A DNA stretch of 64,000 bases from Variovorax sp. UMC13 (GCF_014170375.1 NZ_LZZW01000011.1:186001-250000), one strand, 5' to 3'; positions 28,269 to 44,436 are shown, numbered from the stretch's first letter. Notes: generated by a model not told the origin, from the sequence alone. A program made the numbers and translations.

Positions 28269-28700
28269 ATGGCGAAAAAAATCGTCGGCTTCATCAAGCT
28301 GCAAGTGCCAGCTGGTAAGGCCAACCCGTCCCCGCCGATCGGTCCCGCACTGGGTCAGCGCGGTCTGAACATCATGGAGTTCTGCAAGGCGTTCAACGCC
28401 CAGACCCAAGGCGTCGAGCCGGGTCTGCCGCTGCCGGTGGTCATCACCGCGTTCGCGGACAAGAGCTTCACCTTCATCATCAAGACGCCGCCCGCGGTCA
28501 CCTTGATCAAGAAGGCCATCAAGCTGGACAAGGGTTCGGCCACGCCGCACACCGCCAAGGTCGGCAAGATCACGCGCGCTCAGCTCGAAGAGATCGCCAA
28601 GGCCAAGATGAAGGATTTGACGGCAGCCGACCTGGATGCCGCCGTTCGTACCATCGCCGGCTCTGCCCGTTCGATGGGCGTGACTGTGGAAGGCGTGTAA
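28269..28700 (+). CDS. rplK: 50S ribosomal protein L11
   Basis: 143 residues, full length. The opening [25 protein letters not shown] is split across the N-terminal domain, and the C-terminal RNA-binding domain has [15 protein letters not shown] [15 protein letters not shown]. It forms the GTPase-associated centre with 23S rRNA. AAGGAGC precedes ATG 28269. TAATG links it to rplA. Confidence 0.98.
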   Translation: MAKKIVGFIKLQVPAGKANPSPPIGPALGQRGLNIMEFCKAFNAQTQGVEPGLPLPVVITAFADKSFTFIIKTPPAVTLIKKAIKLDKGSATPHTAKVGKITRAQLEEIAKAKMKDLTAADLDAAVRTIAGSARSMGVTVEGV

Positions 28701-29398
28701 TGGCCAAGATCACCAAGAAGCAAAAAGCCCTGGTCGGCAAGGTCGACAGCAACAAGCTGTACGCACTGGTCGATGCCATCGGTCTCGTGAAGGAAGCTGC
28801 CACCGCCAAGTTCGATGAATCCATCGACGTGGCCGTGCAACTCGGCATCGATGCGAAGAAGTCGGACCAGGTCGTGCGTGGCGCCGTCGTGCTGCCCAAC
28901 GGCACCGGCAAGACCAAGCGCGTCGCCGTGTTCGCCCAAGGCGCCAAGGCTGAAGAAGCCAAGGCCGCCGGCGCCGACATCGTCGGCATGGACGACCTGG
29001 CTGCCATGGTCAAGGCTGGCGACATGCCTTTCGACGTGGTCATCGCCGCACCGGACGCCATGCGCGTCGTCGGTACGCTGGGCCAGATCCTCGGCCCGCG
29101 CGGCCTGATGCCCAACCCGAAGGTCGGCACGGTCACGCCGGACGTCGCGCAAGCGGTCCGCAACGCCAAGGCCGGTCAGGTGCAGTTCCGCGTCGACAAG
29201 GCCGGCATCATCCATGGCACGATCGGCCGTCGCTCGTTCGACACCGACAAGCTGCAGGGCAACCTGGCAGCGCTGGTCGATGCGCTGGTCAAGGCCAAGC
29301 CCGCGACCAGCAAGGGTGTGTACCTGCGCAAGGTGGCAGTGTCGTCGACCATGGGCGTGGGCGTTCGCGTCGACACCCAATCGATCGCACAGAGCTGA
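28700..29398 (+). CDS. rplA: 50S ribosomal protein L1
   Basis: 232 residues, full length. [20 protein letters not shown] and [14 protein letters not shown] are the conserved blocks. L1 forms the L1 stalk and in relatives represses the L11 operon by binding its mRNA. Coupled to rplK. Confidence 0.98.
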   Translation: MAKITKKQKALVGKVDSNKLYALVDAIGLVKEAATAKFDESIDVAVQLGIDAKKSDQVVRGAVVLPNGTGKTKRVAVFAQGAKAEEAKAAGADIVGMDDLAAMVKAGDMPFDVVIAAPDAMRVVGTLGQILGPRGLMPNPKVGTVTPDVAQAVRNAKAGQVQFRVDKAGIIHGTIGRRSFDTDKLQGNLAALVDALVKAKPATSKGVYLRKVAVSSTMGVGVRVDTQSIAQS

Positions 29399-29519
29399 TG
29401 TGAAGAATTTGCCGCGCCTCTCGGGGTGCGGCGATGTGGTGGGCCGACGCGGCGCTGTGTCACAGCAGCAGGCGCGACGGGCCATCCAAGACCGCTGGCG
29501 TGCAGTCCGCTGCACTTAA

Positions 29520-29662
29520 TCGAGGTTCTTCGGAGCCTCAACCAGCGCAGATGGCGATCCCACTGCAAGGAATCCGTTTCCGAAACAGTTGGTCGCTGCA
29601 TGAAGCGCGTCTGGAGGCCTGGACGAAAGTCCGGCCGAAAGGCGCATTAAAAGGAGTAGACC
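29520..29662 (+). promoter_or_regulatory. L10-type leader upstream of rplJ
   Basis: The 264-base gap between rplA and rplJ holds stems such as GAGGTTCTTCGGAGCCTC (29522-29539) and later GGCCTGGACGAAAGTCCGGCC (split, around 29615-29636), followed by AAAAGGAG before rplJ. This is where the L10-L12 complex binds to control its own operon in other bacteria. The exact kink-turn is not modelled here. The first part of the gap may hold a promoter, but none is clear. Confidence 0.6.
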
Positions 29663-30196
29663 TTGAGTCTGAATCGCAGTGAGAAAGAAGCGGTCATCGG
29701 TGACGTGACCAGCCTCGCCGCAAAAGCTCAAACGCTCGTGCTGGCGGAATACCGTGGCATCACGGTTGCCGATATGACGAAGTTGCGCAATACCGCGCGC
29801 AGCCAGGGCGTGACGCTCAGCGTGTTCAAGAACACGCTGGCACGCCGTGCTGTCGCGGGCAGTGCCTTCGAAGTCATCGGTGACCAGATGACCGGTCCGC
29901 TGATCTACGGTTTTTCCGTCGACGCCGTGGCTGCCGCGAAAGTGGTGGCCGATTTCGCGAAGACCAACGACAAGTTGGTGATCCGCGGTGGCGCTTTCGG
30001 CGGCAAGGTCCTGGACGTGGACGGCGTGAAGCAACTGGCCAACATCCCTTCGAAGGAAGTGTTGTTGTCGCAGCTGCTGGGCTTGATGCAATCCCCCGTT
30101 TCCCGCACCGCCCGCGTTCTCGCGGCGCTGGCCGAGAAGCGTGGTGGTGGCGAAGCCGCACCCGCCGAAGCACCGGCAGAAGCGCAGGCCGCTTGA
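29663..30196 (+). CDS. rplJ: 50S ribosomal protein L10, TTG start
   Basis: 177 residues. Translation must begin at TTG 29663 (AAAGGAG seven bases before it, giving MSLNRSEKE). The N-terminal rRNA-binding domain ([25 protein letters not shown]) is followed by the C-terminal helix that binds L7/L12 dimers. The rare start may keep its level under control together with the leader. An Ala/Glu-rich tail closes the protein. Confidence 0.96.
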   Translation: MSLNRSEKEAVIGDVTSLAAKAQTLVLAEYRGITVADMTKLRNTARSQGVTLSVFKNTLARRAVAGSAFEVIGDQMTGPLIYGFSVDAVAAAKVVADFAKTNDKLVIRGGAFGGKVLDVDGVKQLANIPSKEVLLSQLLGLMQSPVSRTARVLAALAEKRGGGEAAPAEAPAEAQAA

Positions 30197-30236
30197 GCCT
30201 CGTTTGAATATTCAACCCAATTGTTAGGAAACAAAA

Positions 30237-30614
<378 letters not shown>

Positions 30615-30630
30615 TTCGGTCCCCCTCAAG

Positions 30631-30664
30631 GGCTGGAGGTGCTCGCAAGAGCCCTCCAGCCTTT
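30631..30664 (+). terminator. Attenuator hairpin between rplL and rpoB
   Basis: Stem GGCTGGAGG / CCTCCAGCC flanking a 13-base loop that can itself pair (GCTC ... GAGC), followed by TTT. Partial termination here would lower rpoBC relative to ribosomal proteins, as known in E. coli. The 291-base gap to rpoB contains further stems but no gene. Confidence 0.7.
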
Positions 30665-30905
30665 GCCGCTTTCAGAGCGCACCCGAAAACCGGCCTGTTT
30701 TGCCGGCTTCCACAGACCCCGGGGTCGGCGGAAAGTCCCAGAAACGGTTTTCGAGTGTCTTCTGACCCCGACTGCAGAAGACCCCTTGGTTCGGGTGATG
30801 TGCAACGCATCACTGTCCGCCAACGGCTGGTAGTGGCCAGCCGCCAAGCAGGGATGCGCAAGCATCGCTGACAAGTCGCGCAAGATCTCAAGCCCCGGAG
30901 CTCTC

Positions 30906-33900
30906 ATGGCCCAAACGTCCACGTACAGTTACACCGAACGCAAGCGCATCCGAAAGAATTTCGGCAGCCGCGACAGCGTCGTTGAAATCCCCTACCTGCT
31001 GCAGATGCAGAAAGACGCGTACACCGCGTTCCTGCAAGCCGGCATCGCGCCGCAGAAGCGCACCATCGACGGCCTGCAGGCCGCGTTCACCGCCGCCTTC
31101 CCGATCGTCTCGCACAACGGTTTCGTCGAGATGAAGTTCCTCGAGTACAACCTGGCGAAGCCGGCCTTCGACGTGCGTGAGTGCCAGACCCGTGGTCTGA
31201 CCTTCGCCTCGGCCGTGCGCGCCAAGGTCCAGCTCATCATCTATGACCGCGAATCGTCGACCTCGCAGTCGAAGGTGGTCAAGGAAGTGAAGGAGCAGGA
31301 GGTCTACATGGGCGAAGTGCCGCTCATGACCGAGAAGGGCTCGTTCATTATCAACGGCACCGAGCGCGTCATCGTGTCGCAGCTCCACCGTTCGCCGGGC
31401 GTGTTCTTCGAACACGACAAGGGCAAGACCCACAGCTCGGGCAAGCTGCTGTTCTCGGCCCGCGTGATCCCCTACCGCGGCTCGTGGCTCGACTTCGAGT
31501 TCGACCCGAAGGACATGCTGTACTTCCGCGTCGACCGTCGCCGCAAGATGCCGGTCACGATCCTGCTGAAGGCCATCGGCCTGAACCCGGAATCGATCCT
31601 CGCGAACTTCTTCGTGAACGACAACTTCCGCCTGATGGACAGCGGCGCGCAGATGGAATTCGTCGCCGAGCGTCTGCGCGGCGAAGTGGCCCGTTTCGAC
31701 ATCACCGACAAGTCGGGCAAGGTCGTGGTCGCCAAGGACAAGCGCGTCACCGCGCGCCACACGCGTGAGCTCGAGCAGGGCGGCACCACCCACATCAGCG
31801 TGCCGGAAGACTTCCTGGTCGGCCGCGTGATCGCGCGCAACATCATCGACCCCGACACCGGCGAAGTGCTGGCCAAGGCCAACGACGAGCTGACCGAAGC
31901 GCTGCTGAAGAAGCTGCGCACCTCGGGCGTGCAGGACATCCAGGTCATCTACACCAACGAACTGGACCAGGGCGCGTACATCTCGCAGACCCTGCGCATC
32001 GACGAAACGGTCGACGAGTTCGCCGCGCGCGTGGCCATCTACCGCATGATGCGCCCCGGCGAGCCGCCGACGGAAGACGCGGTGCAGGCCCTGTTCCAGC
32101 GCCTGTTCTACAACCCGGACACCTACGACCTGTCGCGCGTGGGCCGCATGAAGTTCAACGCCAAGGTCGGCCGCGACGAATCGACCGGCCCGATGGTGCT
32201 GACCAACGAGGACATCCTTCACGTCGTGAAGATCCTGGTCGACCTGCGCAACGGCAATGGCGAAGTCGACGACATCGACCACCTGGGCAACCGCCGCGTG
32301 CGTTGCGTGGGCGAACTGGCCGAGAACCAGTACCGCACCGGCCTGGCACGGATCGAGAAGGCCGTGAAGGAACGTCTGGGTCAGGCGGAGCAAGAGCCGC
32401 TGATGCCGCACGACCTGATCAACAGCAAGCCGATCTCGGCCGCGCTGAAGGAATTCTTCGGCGCCTCGCAGCTGTCGCAGTTCATGGACCAGACGAACCC
32501 GCTGTCCGAAATCACCCACAAGCGCCGCGTGTCGGCCCTTGGCCCGGGCGGTCTGACGCGTGAACGTGCCGGCTTCGAAGTGCGCGACGTGCACGTGACC
32601 CACTACGGCCGCGTTTGCCCGATCGAAACGCCCGAAGGCCCGAACATCGGCCTGATCAACTCGCTGGCCCTGTACGCCCGCCTGAACGAATACGGCTTCA
32701 TCGAGACGCCGTACCGCCGCGTGGTCGACAGCAAGGTCACGATGGACATCGACTACCTGTCGGCCATCGAAGAAGGCAAGTACGTGATCGCCCAGGCCAA
32801 CGCGGCCCTGGACAAGGACGGCGTGCTGACCGGCGACCTGGTGTCCGCGCGTGAAGCCGGCGAATCGATCCTGGTGGGCGCCGAGCGCGTCCAGTACATG
32901 GACGTGTCGCCCGCGCAGATCGTGTCGGTGGCCGCTTCGCTCGTGCCCTTCCTGGAGCACGACGATGCGAACCGCGCACTGATGGGCGCCAACATGCAGC
33001 GTCAGGCCGTGCCCGTGCTGCGTCCCGAGAAGCCCTTCGTCGGCACCGGCATCGAGCGCGTTTCCGCGGTCGACTCGGGCACCGTCGTGACGGCCACCCG
33101 CGGCGGCATCGTCGACTACGTCGATGCGACCCGTGTCGTGGTGCGCGTGAACGACGCCGAAGCGGCCGCCGGTGAAGTCGGTGTGGACATCTACAACCTG
33201 ATCAAGTATCAGCGTTCGAACCAGAACACCAACATCCACCAGCGCCCGATCGTCAAGCGCGGCGACAAGATCGCCAAGGGCGACGTGGTGGCCGACGGCG
33301 CCTCGACCGACCTCGGCGAACTGGCCCTGGGCCAGAACATGCTGATCGGCTTCATGCCGTGGAACGGCTACAACTTCGAAGACTCGATCCTGATCTCCGA
33401 ACGCGTGGTCGCCGAAGACCGCTACACCTCGATCCACATCGAGGAACTGGTGGTGATGGCCCGCGACACCAAGCTGGGTGCCGAAGAAATCACGCGCGAC
33501 ATCCCGAACCTGGCCGAGCAGCAGCTCAACCGCCTGGACGAATCCGGGATCATCTACGTCGGCGCCGAAGTGCAGCCGGGCGACACGCTGGTGGGCAAGG
33601 TCACGCCGAAGGGCGAGACCACGCTGACGCCGGAAGAGAAGCTGCTGCGCGCCATCTTCGGCGAGAAGGCTTCCGACGTGAAGGACACCTCGCTGCGTGT
33701 CGACCAGGGCTCGCAAGGCACCGTGATCGACGTGCAGGTGTTCACCCGCGAAGGCATCACGCGCGACAAGCGCGCCCAGCAGATCATCGACGACGAGCTC
33801 AAGCGCTTCCGCCTGGACCTGAACGACCAGCTGCGCATCGTCGAGGCCGACGCCTTCGACCGGATCGAGAAGCTGCTCAACGGCCGCACCGCCAACGGCG

Positions 33901-35030
33901 GCCCGAACAAGCTGGCCAAGGGCACCAAGCTCGACAAGGCGTACCTCGCCTCGATCGAGAAGTTCCACTGGTTCGACATCCGTCCGGCGGAAGACGAAGT
34001 GGCTTCGCAGCTCGAGTCGATCAAGAACTCGCTCGAGCAGACGCGCCACAGCTTCGACCTCGCGTTCGAAGAAAAGCGCAAGAAGCTCACGCAGGGCGAC
34101 GAGCTGCCCGCGGGCGTGCTCAAGATGGTCAAGGTCTACCTGGCCGTCAAGCGCCGCCTGCAACCCGGCGACAAGATGGCCGGCCGCCACGGCAACAAGG
34201 GTGTGGTGTCGAAGATCGTTCCGGTCGAAGACATGCCCCACATGGCCGACGGCACGCCGTGCGACATCTGCCTGAACCCGCTGGGCGTGCCCTCGCGGAT
34301 GAACGTGGGCCAGGTGCTGGAAGTGCATCTGGGCTGGGCCGGCAAGGGCATCGGCCAGCGCATCGGTGACCTGCTGCAGGCCGAGTCGAAGATCGCCGAA
34401 CTGCGCGCCTTCTTCGACAAGCTCTACAACGGTTCGGGCCGCAAGGAAGACCTCAGCACGCTGAGCGACACCGACGTGCTCGAGATGGCCGCCAACCTGT
34501 CGTCCGGCGTGACCTTCGCGACCCCCGTGTTCGACGGCGCGACCGAAGAGGAAATCGGCGGCATGCTGCAGCTGGCCTACCCCGACGAGATCGCCAAGCT
34601 CAAGGGCCTGACCGAATCGCGCACCCAGGCCTACCTGTACGACGGCCGCACCGGCGACCAGTTCGAGCGTCCCGTGACCGTGGGCTACATGCACTTCTTG
34701 AAGCTGCACCACTTGGTCGACGACAAGATGCACGCGCGTTCCACCGGCCCGTACTCGCTGGTCACGCAGCAACCGCTGGGCGGCAAGGCCCAGTTCGGCG
34801 GCCAGCGTTTCGGTGAAATGGAAGTGTGGGCGCTGGAAGCCTACGGCGCCGCCTACGTGCTGCAGGAAATGCTGACGGTGAAGTCCGACGACGTGGTCGG
34901 CCGCACCAAGGTCTACGAGTCGATCGTCAAGGGCGAACACTCCATCGAAGCCGGCATGCCGGAATCGTTCAATGTGCTGGTCAAGGAAATCCGTTCCCTG
35001 GGCCTCGACATCGAACTCGAACGTTCATAA
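30906..35030 (+). CDS. rpoB: RNA polymerase subunit beta
   Basis: 1374 residues, full length. It starts with [12 protein letters not shown] and carries the rifampicin-region block [24 protein letters not shown] sequence (about residues 530-550), with wild-type-looking Asp, His and Ser positions. [12 protein letters not shown] and the C-terminal [18 protein letters not shown] contact beta-prime. A long antisense open frame across it is a codon-bias shadow. Confidence 0.99.
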   Translation: MAQTSTYSYTERKRIRKNFGSRDSVVEIPYLLQMQKDAYTAFLQAGIAPQKRTIDGLQAAFTAAFPIVSHNGFVEMKFLEYNLAKPAFDVRECQTRGLTFASAVRAKVQLIIYDRESSTSQSKVVKEVKEQEVYMGEVPLMTEKGSFIINGTERVIVSQLHRSPGVFFEHDKGKTHSSGKLLFSARVIPYRGSWLDFEFDPKDMLYFRVDRRRKMPVTILLKAIGLNPESILANFFVNDNFRLMDSGAQMEFVAERLRGEVARFDITDKSGKVVVAKDKRVTARHTRELEQGGTTHISVPEDFLVGRVIARNIIDPDTGEVLAKANDELTEALLKKLRTSGVQDIQVIYTNELDQGAYISQTLRIDETVDEFAARVAIYRMMRPGEPPTEDAVQALFQRLFYNPDTYDLSRVGRMKFNAKVGRDESTGPMVLTNEDILHVVKILVDLRNGNGEVDDIDHLGNRRVRCVGELAENQYRTGLARIEKAVKERLGQAEQEPLMPHDLINSKPISAALKEFFGASQLSQFMDQTNPLSEITHKRRVSALGPGGLTRERAGFEVRDVHVTHYGRVCPIETPEGPNIGLINSLALYARLNEYGFIETPYRRVVDSKVTMDIDYLSAIEEGKYVIAQANAALDKDGVLTGDLVSAREAGESILVGAERVQYMDVSPAQIVSVAASLVPFLEHDDANRALMGANMQRQAVPVLRPEKPFVGTGIERVSAVDSGTVVTATRGGIVDYVDATRVVVRVNDAEAAAGEVGVDIYNLIKYQRSNQNTNIHQRPIVKRGDKIAKGDVVADGASTDLGELALGQNMLIGFMPWNGYNFEDSILISERVVAEDRYTSIHIEELVVMARDTKLGAEEITRDIPNLAEQQLNRLDESGIIYVGAEVQPGDTLVGKVTPKGETTLTPEEKLLRAIFGEKASDVKDTSLRVDQGSQGTVIDVQVFTREGITRDKRAQQIIDDELKRFRLDLNDQLRIVEADAFDRIEKLLNGRTANGGPNKLAKGTKLDKAYLASIEKFHWFDIRPAEDEVASQLESIKNSLEQTRHSFDLAFEEKRKKLTQGDELPAGVLKMVKVYLAVKRRLQPGDKMAGRHGNKGVVSKIVPVEDMPHMADGTPCDICLNPLGVPSRMNVGQVLEVHLGWAGKGIGQRIGDLLQAESKIAELRAFFDKLYNGSGRKEDLSTLSDTDVLEMAANLSSGVTFATPVFDGATEEEIGGMLQLAYPDEIAKLKGLTESRTQAYLYDGRTGDQFERPVTVGYMHFLKLHHLVDDKMHARSTGPYSLVTQQPLGGKAQFGGQRFGEMEVWALEAYGAAYVLQEMLTVKSDDVVGRTKVYESIVKGEHSIEAGMPESFNVLVKEIRSLGLDIELERS

Positions 35031-35045
35031 GCAGGAAAGAATCAC

Positions 35046-39281
<4,236 letters not shown>

Positions 39282-39317
39282 ACGGCGGCTTCCTCCCCGG
39301 CCATGAACGGCCCCCTG

Positions 39318-39354
39318 CGCCCTCCTGCCCCTTTGCGGCCGGGGGGCGTTTTTT
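39318..39354 (+). terminator. Rho-independent terminator after rpoC
   Basis: A GC stem (CGCCC and CCCC on the left arm, GGGG and GGGCG on the right, with one bulge) is followed by TTTTTT. It ends the rplKAJL-rpoBC transcript. Confidence 0.85.
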
Positions 39355-39412
39355 CATTCGAACGGCCTGGGTGCGGCATGCCGCCCGAGGTCCCTTCTTC
39401 TGGTGCGAGAAC

Positions 39413-40027
39413 GTGCTGAGTCGTCTTCCGCCGCTGCTGCCCTACTGGATCGGCGCGGCCATCCTGCTGTTCTGGTTCGTCGGCGCCTACAACCGGCTGG
39501 TGCGCCTGCGCTCGGCCGCCCTGCAGGCCTATGCCACGCTCGACGCGGCCCTGCTGCGCCAGCTCGACTTCGTGCAGGCGCATGTCCAGGCGCAGGCGAA
39601 GGAGGGCGAGGGCGCTGTTTCGCCCGCCGTCGCGTCGCTGCGCGCGAGCACGCAGCAGCTGACGACCTTGCTGGCCGCCACCCGGCTGCGCCCGCTCGAT
39701 CCGGCCGCCATGGCGGCGCTCGACACGGCGCTGTACGTGATGCTGACCGGCTGGCAGCGGCTCTATCCCGATGCGGTCAACAGCTTCGAGGTCGACGGCA
39801 CGCTGTCCTCGCGGCGGCAGCCGCTGGCCGACACGCCACCCGCACCGGAGGCCGGTGCCGGCGTGATGGCGCAGGCCGTGGCCTGGCCCGAACCCTCGGC
39901 CACGGCCGAGATCGCGCGCCACCAGTTCAACCTCGCCGTGCAGCACTACAACAGCGCCGTCGGGCAGTTCCCGGCGCTGATCGTGGCCTGGGTCATGCAG
40001 CTGCGCCGGGCGGCCCCCATGAAGTAA
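39413..40027 (+). CDS. LemA-like membrane protein
   Basis: 204 residues from GTG 39413; another GTG at 39371 would add 14 residues. One N-terminal membrane helix (about 8-26) is followed by YNRLVRLRSAALQAYATLD, which is the LemA pattern, then a helical domain. A Pro/Ala-rich insert lies at about 135-155. LemA proteins are membrane-anchored with unknown function. It is the first gene after the rpoC terminator. Confidence 0.75.
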   Translation: MLSRLPPLLPYWIGAAILLFWFVGAYNRLVRLRSAALQAYATLDAALLRQLDFVQAHVQAQAKEGEGAVSPAVASLRASTQQLTTLLAATRLRPLDPAAMAALDTALYVMLTGWQRLYPDAVNSFEVDGTLSSRRQPLADTPPAPEAGAGVMAQAVAWPEPSATAEIARHQFNLAVQHYNSAVGQFPALIVAWVMQLRRAAPMK

Positions 40028-40107
40028 GCCCCGTTGCCCGGGCCTTCCCGCCACACGCGTTGCCGCCCCGCGGCATTCCTTCTTCCGCCATTGTTACCAT
40101 CCACCGC

Positions 40108-41463
40108 TTGTCAGACCTCTCCGAACCCTCCCTCTCGCCGCCGCTCTGGCGGCAACTCCAGCTCACCGCCCAGGCGCTGGCGGCCATTCGCGCCGGCACC
40201 TCGGGCTCGGTCGCCTTCGAGCTGGTCGAACCGGCGCTGCGGCCGGGCGTGCAGTCGCTGGGCTTCCAGGTGCTGCGCCGGCTGGGCCGCGCCGAGGCCC
40301 TGCGCCGCCACCTGGCCAAGCGCACGCCGCCGCCGCCGGCCGACGCGCTGCTGTGCACCGCGCTCGCGCTGGCCTGGGACCCGGCGTCCTCGCCCTACGA
40401 ACCCTTCACCCTGGTCGACCAGGCGGTCGAGGCCGCCAAGCGCAACCCCACGACGCGCGCCCAGGCCAGCTTCATCAATGCCTGCCTGCGCCGCTTTCTG
40501 CGCGAGCGCGACGAACTGGTCGCCGCCACCGAACACGAGCCGGTGGCGCAGTGGAACCATCCGCGCTGGTGGATCGAGCGCCTCAAGCGCGACCATCCGC
40601 GCGACTGGCAACGCGTGCTCGCGGCCGACAACCAGCAGGCGCCGATGACGCTGCGGGTCAATCGCCAGAGGACCTCGGTGGCCTCGTACCTGCTCGCCCT
40701 GCGCCACGACGGCCAGCAGGGCTGGCCGGTCGGTGACGACGGCGTGCAGCTGGCCCAGCCGCGGCCGGTGCTGCAGCTGCCCGGCTTCGCCGCCGGCGAG
40801 GTCTCGGTGCAGGATGCCGCGGCCCAGCTGGCGGCCGCGTTGCTGCTCGACGGACTGCCCACGCCCCGGCCCGGCGCCGCCCCGCTGCGCGTGCTCGACG
40901 CCTGCGCGGCCCCGGGCGGCAAGACCGCGCACCTGCTCGAACGCGCGGGCCGGACCGCGATCGAGGTGACGGCGCTGGAGGTCGACGCCGTGCGCAGCCG
41001 CCGCATCGACGAGACCCTGGCCCGGCTGGCCCTGCAGGCCCGGGTGGTGGTCGCCGATGCGGGCCGCCCCGCCAGCTGGTGGGACGGCCAGCCCTACGAT
41101 GCGATCCTGCTCGACGCGCCCTGCACGGCCTCGGGCATCGTGCGGCGCCATCCCGACGTGCGCTGGCTGCGCCGCGAGAGCGACACCCCCCAGCTCGCAC
41201 AGCAGCAGGCGATGCTGCTGGCCGCGCTCTGGCCGCTGGTCCGCCCCGGCGGACGGCTGCTTTATTGCACCTGCTCGGTCTTCCGGGAAGAGGGCTCCTA
41301 CCAGATCGAGGCGTTTCTTGCGCACAACACCGATGCCCGATTGCTGCCTTCCCCGGGCCATTTGCTGCCCCAAGCCGGCGGCAATGGGCGCGGCGTCCCG
41401 GACAATCCCCTGGGTGATCACGACGGTTTCTTCTACGCCCTGCTCGAAAAGCCCGCCCGCTGA
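40108..41463 (+). CDS. rsmB: 16S rRNA m5C methyltransferase RsmB
   Basis: About 451 residues. The N-terminal NusB-like RNA-binding domain is followed by the SAM domain DACAAPGGKTAHLLE, LLDAPCTASGIVRRHP (catalytic-type Cys) and LLYCTCSVFREEG (second Cys), and a GDHDGFFYALLEK ending. It methylates C967 of 16S rRNA in E. coli. No ATG fits the start; TTG 40108 is the best choice and ATT 40090 is another. Next gene begins 43 bases on. Confidence 0.9.
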   Translation: MSDLSEPSLSPPLWRQLQLTAQALAAIRAGTSGSVAFELVEPALRPGVQSLGFQVLRRLGRAEALRRHLAKRTPPPPADALLCTALALAWDPASSPYEPFTLVDQAVEAAKRNPTTRAQASFINACLRRFLRERDELVAATEHEPVAQWNHPRWWIERLKRDHPRDWQRVLAADNQQAPMTLRVNRQRTSVASYLLALRHDGQQGWPVGDDGVQLAQPRPVLQLPGFAAGEVSVQDAAAQLAAALLLDGLPTPRPGAAPLRVLDACAAPGGKTAHLLERAGRTAIEVTALEVDAVRSRRIDETLARLALQARVVVADAGRPASWWDGQPYDAILLDAPCTASGIVRRHPDVRWLRRESDTPQLAQQQAMLLAALWPLVRPGGRLLYCTCSVFREEGSYQIEAFLAHNTDARLLPSPGHLLPQAGGNGRGVPDNPLGDHDGFFYALLEKPAR

Positions 41464-41506
41464 CCGGCGCGGCCTGGCCGCGGCCTGGGCGCGGAGGCGC
41501 GGGGCG

Positions 41507-42106
41507 ATGCTGTTGCTGCTGGCCTGCCTGCTCTTCTGGCTGGTCAGCCTCTGGCCGGCCCCGGCGGCGGCCCAGCAGCACGGGGCCTCGGTCACCCAGC
41601 TGCGCCTCGAGCGTGGCGACGACGGCGTCTACCTGAGCGCCGCCGTGCAGTTCGAGCTGCCGACCCTGGTCGAGGACGTGCTCATGAAGGGCATCGCGGT
41701 GCACTTCGTGGCCGAGGCCGAGCTCTACCGCGAGCGCTGGTACTGGACCGACCGCAAGGTCGCGCAGGTCTCGCGCTACATGCGGCTGGCCTACCAGCCG
41801 CTGACCCGGCGCTGGCGGCTCAACGTGGCGCCGGTGCCGATCAGCGGCAACGCGGGCTTCGGCGTCTCGCTCAACCAGAACTTCGACACGCTCGACGAGG
41901 CGCTCGATGCCGTCAAGCGCATCGGCCGGCTGCGGCTGGGCGACGAGGCCGAGATCGGCGAGGACGTGGCCCATCCGGTGGTGTTCCGCTTCCGCCTCGA
42001 CACCTCGCAATTGCCGCGGCCGTTCCAGATCGGCGTGGTCGGCCTGTCCGAATGGGACATCACGGCCGAACGCAGCGCGCGGCTGAGCATGGACAAGGCG
42101 CGATGA
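41507..42106 (+). CDS. DUF4390 exported protein
   Basis: 199 residues. The signal peptide (about 1-23, LLLACLLFWLVSLWPAPAAA) is followed by a domain with VYLSAAVQFELP, RYMRLAYQPLTRRWRL and HPVVFRFRLDTSQLPRPFQ, the pattern of DUF4390, always found near ntrY-like kinase genes in beta-proteobacteria. GGAGG lies nine bases before ATG 41507. ATGA overlap with the kinase gene suggests a joint role, perhaps as a periplasmic modulator (inference). Confidence 0.85.
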   Translation: MLLLLACLLFWLVSLWPAPAAAQQHGASVTQLRLERGDDGVYLSAAVQFELPTLVEDVLMKGIAVHFVAEAELYRERWYWTDRKVAQVSRYMRLAYQPLTRRWRLNVAPVPISGNAGFGVSLNQNFDTLDEALDAVKRIGRLRLGDEAEIGEDVAHPVVFRFRLDTSQLPRPFQIGVVGLSEWDITAERSARLSMDKAR

Positions 42107-44436
42107 CCGCCGCCGACCCGCGCGCCGCCGCGGCGGCCAAGGCGGCCGGCCGGGCGCGGGCGGTGCGCTGGGCGGTCGGCGTGATCGCCGCCCTGGTCAC
42201 GGCCATGGGCCTGGTGCTGATGTTCCTGCTGGCCGTGGCCACCAACAACCGCGCGCTCTACGAGCAGAACTACGCGCGGCTCTTCGGCATCAACGTGGTG
42301 GTCGCGACGCTGCTGATGCTGGTGATCGGCTGGGTCGCGTTCCGGCTGGTGCGGCGGCTGCGCCAGGGCAAGTTCGGCAGCCGGCTGCTGATCAAGCTGG
42401 CGGCCATCTTCGCGCTGGTCGGCGTGGTGCCGGGCGTGCTGGTGTATTTCGTGTCCTACCAGTTCGTCTCGCGCTCGATCGAGAGCTGGTTCGACGTCAA
42501 GGTCGAAGGCGCGCTCGACGCCGGCCTGAACCTGGGGCGCGCCACGCTCGACTCGCTGGCCGCGGACCTCGCGACCAAGACCCGCGCCGCCAGCAGCCAG
42601 CTGGCCGACGTGCCCGACACCAGCGCCGGCCTGCAGCTCGAGCGCATGCGCGACCAGCTGGGCGCCAGCGACGTGGTGCTCTGGACCGGCTCCGGCCAGC
42701 TGATCGCCGGCGCGGGCGCCTCGCGCTTCCAGCTCAATCCCGAGCGGCCCACGCCGCAGCAGTTCCGCCAGGTGCGCGCCGACCGCGTGATCTCGCACAT
42801 CGAGGGCCTGGACGAAGTGCAGTCCCAGACCACCGGCCCGCCCGTGGCGCCGGCCAGCGTGCGGGCGCTGGCGCTGGTGCAGCGCCCGGGCTTCGACTTC
42901 GACACCGACCCGCGCTTCCTGCAGGTCACCCAGCCCCTGCCGCCGGCGGTGGTCGCCAACGCGCTGGCTGTGCAGGAGGCCAACCGCGAGTACCAGGAGC
43001 GCTCGCTGGCGCGCGAGGGCCTGCGCCGCATGTACATCGGCACGCTCACGCTGTGCCTGTTCCTGGCCGTGTTCGGCGCGGTGCTGCTGGCGGTGCTGTT
43101 CGGCAACGGGCTCGCGCGGCCGCTGCTGGTGCTGGCCGACGGCGTGCGCCAGGTGGCGGGCGGCGACCTGCGGCCCACCACGGTGCTGCAGGGCAAGGAC
43201 GAGCTGGGCGGCCTCACGCGCTCCTTCGCGGTCATGACCCAGCAGCTGGCCGATGCGCGCGCGGCCGTCGAGCAGACGGTGGGCGAGCTCGATGCCGCGC
43301 GCGGCAACCTGCAGACCATCCTCGACAACCTGACCTCGGGCGTGATCGTGCTCGACCAGGCGGGCACCGTGCTGTCGACCAACCCCGGCGCCACCCGCGT
43401 GCTGCGCGCGCCGCTGGCCGCCTACGAGGGCCAGCCGCTGCGCGACGTGCCCGGCTTGGCGGCCTTCGCGCACAACGTGCAGCAGCAGTTCGACGACTTC
43501 GAGGTCGAGCGCGCCCAGCATGGCCTCGACCACTGGCAGCATGCCTTCGAGCTGCATGCCAACAACTTCGGCATGGCCCAGCAGGACGCGATCAACATCG
43601 TCGCGCGTGGCGCGGAACTGCCGGGCGCCGCGCGGCTGCTGGTGTTCGACGACATCTCCGAGATCGTCTCGGCCCAGCGCGCGCAGGCCTGGGGCGAGGT
43701 CGCGCGCCGGCTGGCGCACGAGATCAAGAACCCGCTCACGCCGATCCAGCTGTCGGCCGAGCGGCTGGAGATGAAGCTGGCCGGCAAGGTCGCGCCGCCC
43801 GAGCAGGCCATCCTCACCAAGTCGGTCAAGACCATCGTCGACCAGGTCGATGCCATGAAGCGGCTGGTCAACGAATTCCGCGACTACGCACGCCTGCCGG
43901 CGGCCGACCTCAAGCCGGTCGACCTCAACGCGCTGGTGGCCGACGTGCTCCAGCTCTACGGCGCCGACAACGCCCCGATCGCGCTGCGCAGCGAATTGGA
44001 CGAGCGCTGCCCGCCGATCCGCGGCGATGCCCAGCAGATCCGCCAGGTGATCCACAACCTGTTGCAAAACGCCCAGGACGCGGCCGAGACCGCGGCCGCG
44101 GGCACCGGGCGCGCGGGCGAGGTGGTGATCCGGACCCGGCTGGGCGATTCGGGCCAGCGGGTGCGGCTCACCGTGCAGGACAGCGGGCCCGGCTTCGCGG
44201 AGAACATCCTCAAGCGGGCTTTCGAGCCCTACGTCACGACCAAGGCCCGGGGCACCGGACTGGGCCTGGCCGTGGTCAAGAAGATCGCCGACGAGCACGG
44301 CGCGCGGATCGAGCTTTCCAACCGCACGGTCGACGGGGCTGTGGCCGGCGCGCAAGTCTCGTTATCATTCGCGTTGGCAGGCGAGCCGCGCGTAGCGGTC
44401 GCTCACACCGAAGAATCGAAACCATCCATCGTCTGA
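42103..44436 (+). CDS. NtrY-like sensor histidine kinase
   Basis: 777 residues. Two N-terminal membrane helices plus a third (about 25-130), a periplasmic sensor (about 135-305), a fourth helix, HAMP (about 340-390) and PAS-like domain (about 410-510) lead to the HisKA box RRLAHEIKNPLTPIQLSAER (phospho-His539). The catalytic domain has HNLLQNAQDAAE (N box), DSGPGF and GTGLGLAVVKK. The architecture is that of NtrY, which senses nitrogen or redox state in relatives. Coupled to DUF4390 upstream and to its regulator 79 bases downstream. Confidence 0.93.
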   Translation: MTAADPRAAAAAKAAGRARAVRWAVGVIAALVTAMGLVLMFLLAVATNNRALYEQNYARLFGINVVVATLLMLVIGWVAFRLVRRLRQGKFGSRLLIKLAAIFALVGVVPGVLVYFVSYQFVSRSIESWFDVKVEGALDAGLNLGRATLDSLAADLATKTRAASSQLADVPDTSAGLQLERMRDQLGASDVVLWTGSGQLIAGAGASRFQLNPERPTPQQFRQVRADRVISHIEGLDEVQSQTTGPPVAPASVRALALVQRPGFDFDTDPRFLQVTQPLPPAVVANALAVQEANREYQERSLAREGLRRMYIGTLTLCLFLAVFGAVLLAVLFGNGLARPLLVLADGVRQVAGGDLRPTTVLQGKDELGGLTRSFAVMTQQLADARAAVEQTVGELDAARGNLQTILDNLTSGVIVLDQAGTVLSTNPGATRVLRAPLAAYEGQPLRDVPGLAAFAHNVQQQFDDFEVERAQHGLDHWQHAFELHANNFGMAQQDAINIVARGAELPGAARLLVFDDISEIVSAQRAQAWGEVARRLAHEIKNPLTPIQLSAERLEMKLAGKVAPPEQAILTKSVKTIVDQVDAMKRLVNEFRDYARLPAADLKPVDLNALVADVLQLYGADNAPIALRSELDERCPPIRGDAQQIRQVIHNLLQNAQDAAETAAAGTGRAGEVVIRTRLGDSGQRVRLTVQDSGPGFAENILKRAFEPYVTTKARGTGLGLAVVKKIADEHGARIELSNRTVDGAVAGAQVSLSFALAGEPRVAVAHTEESKPSIV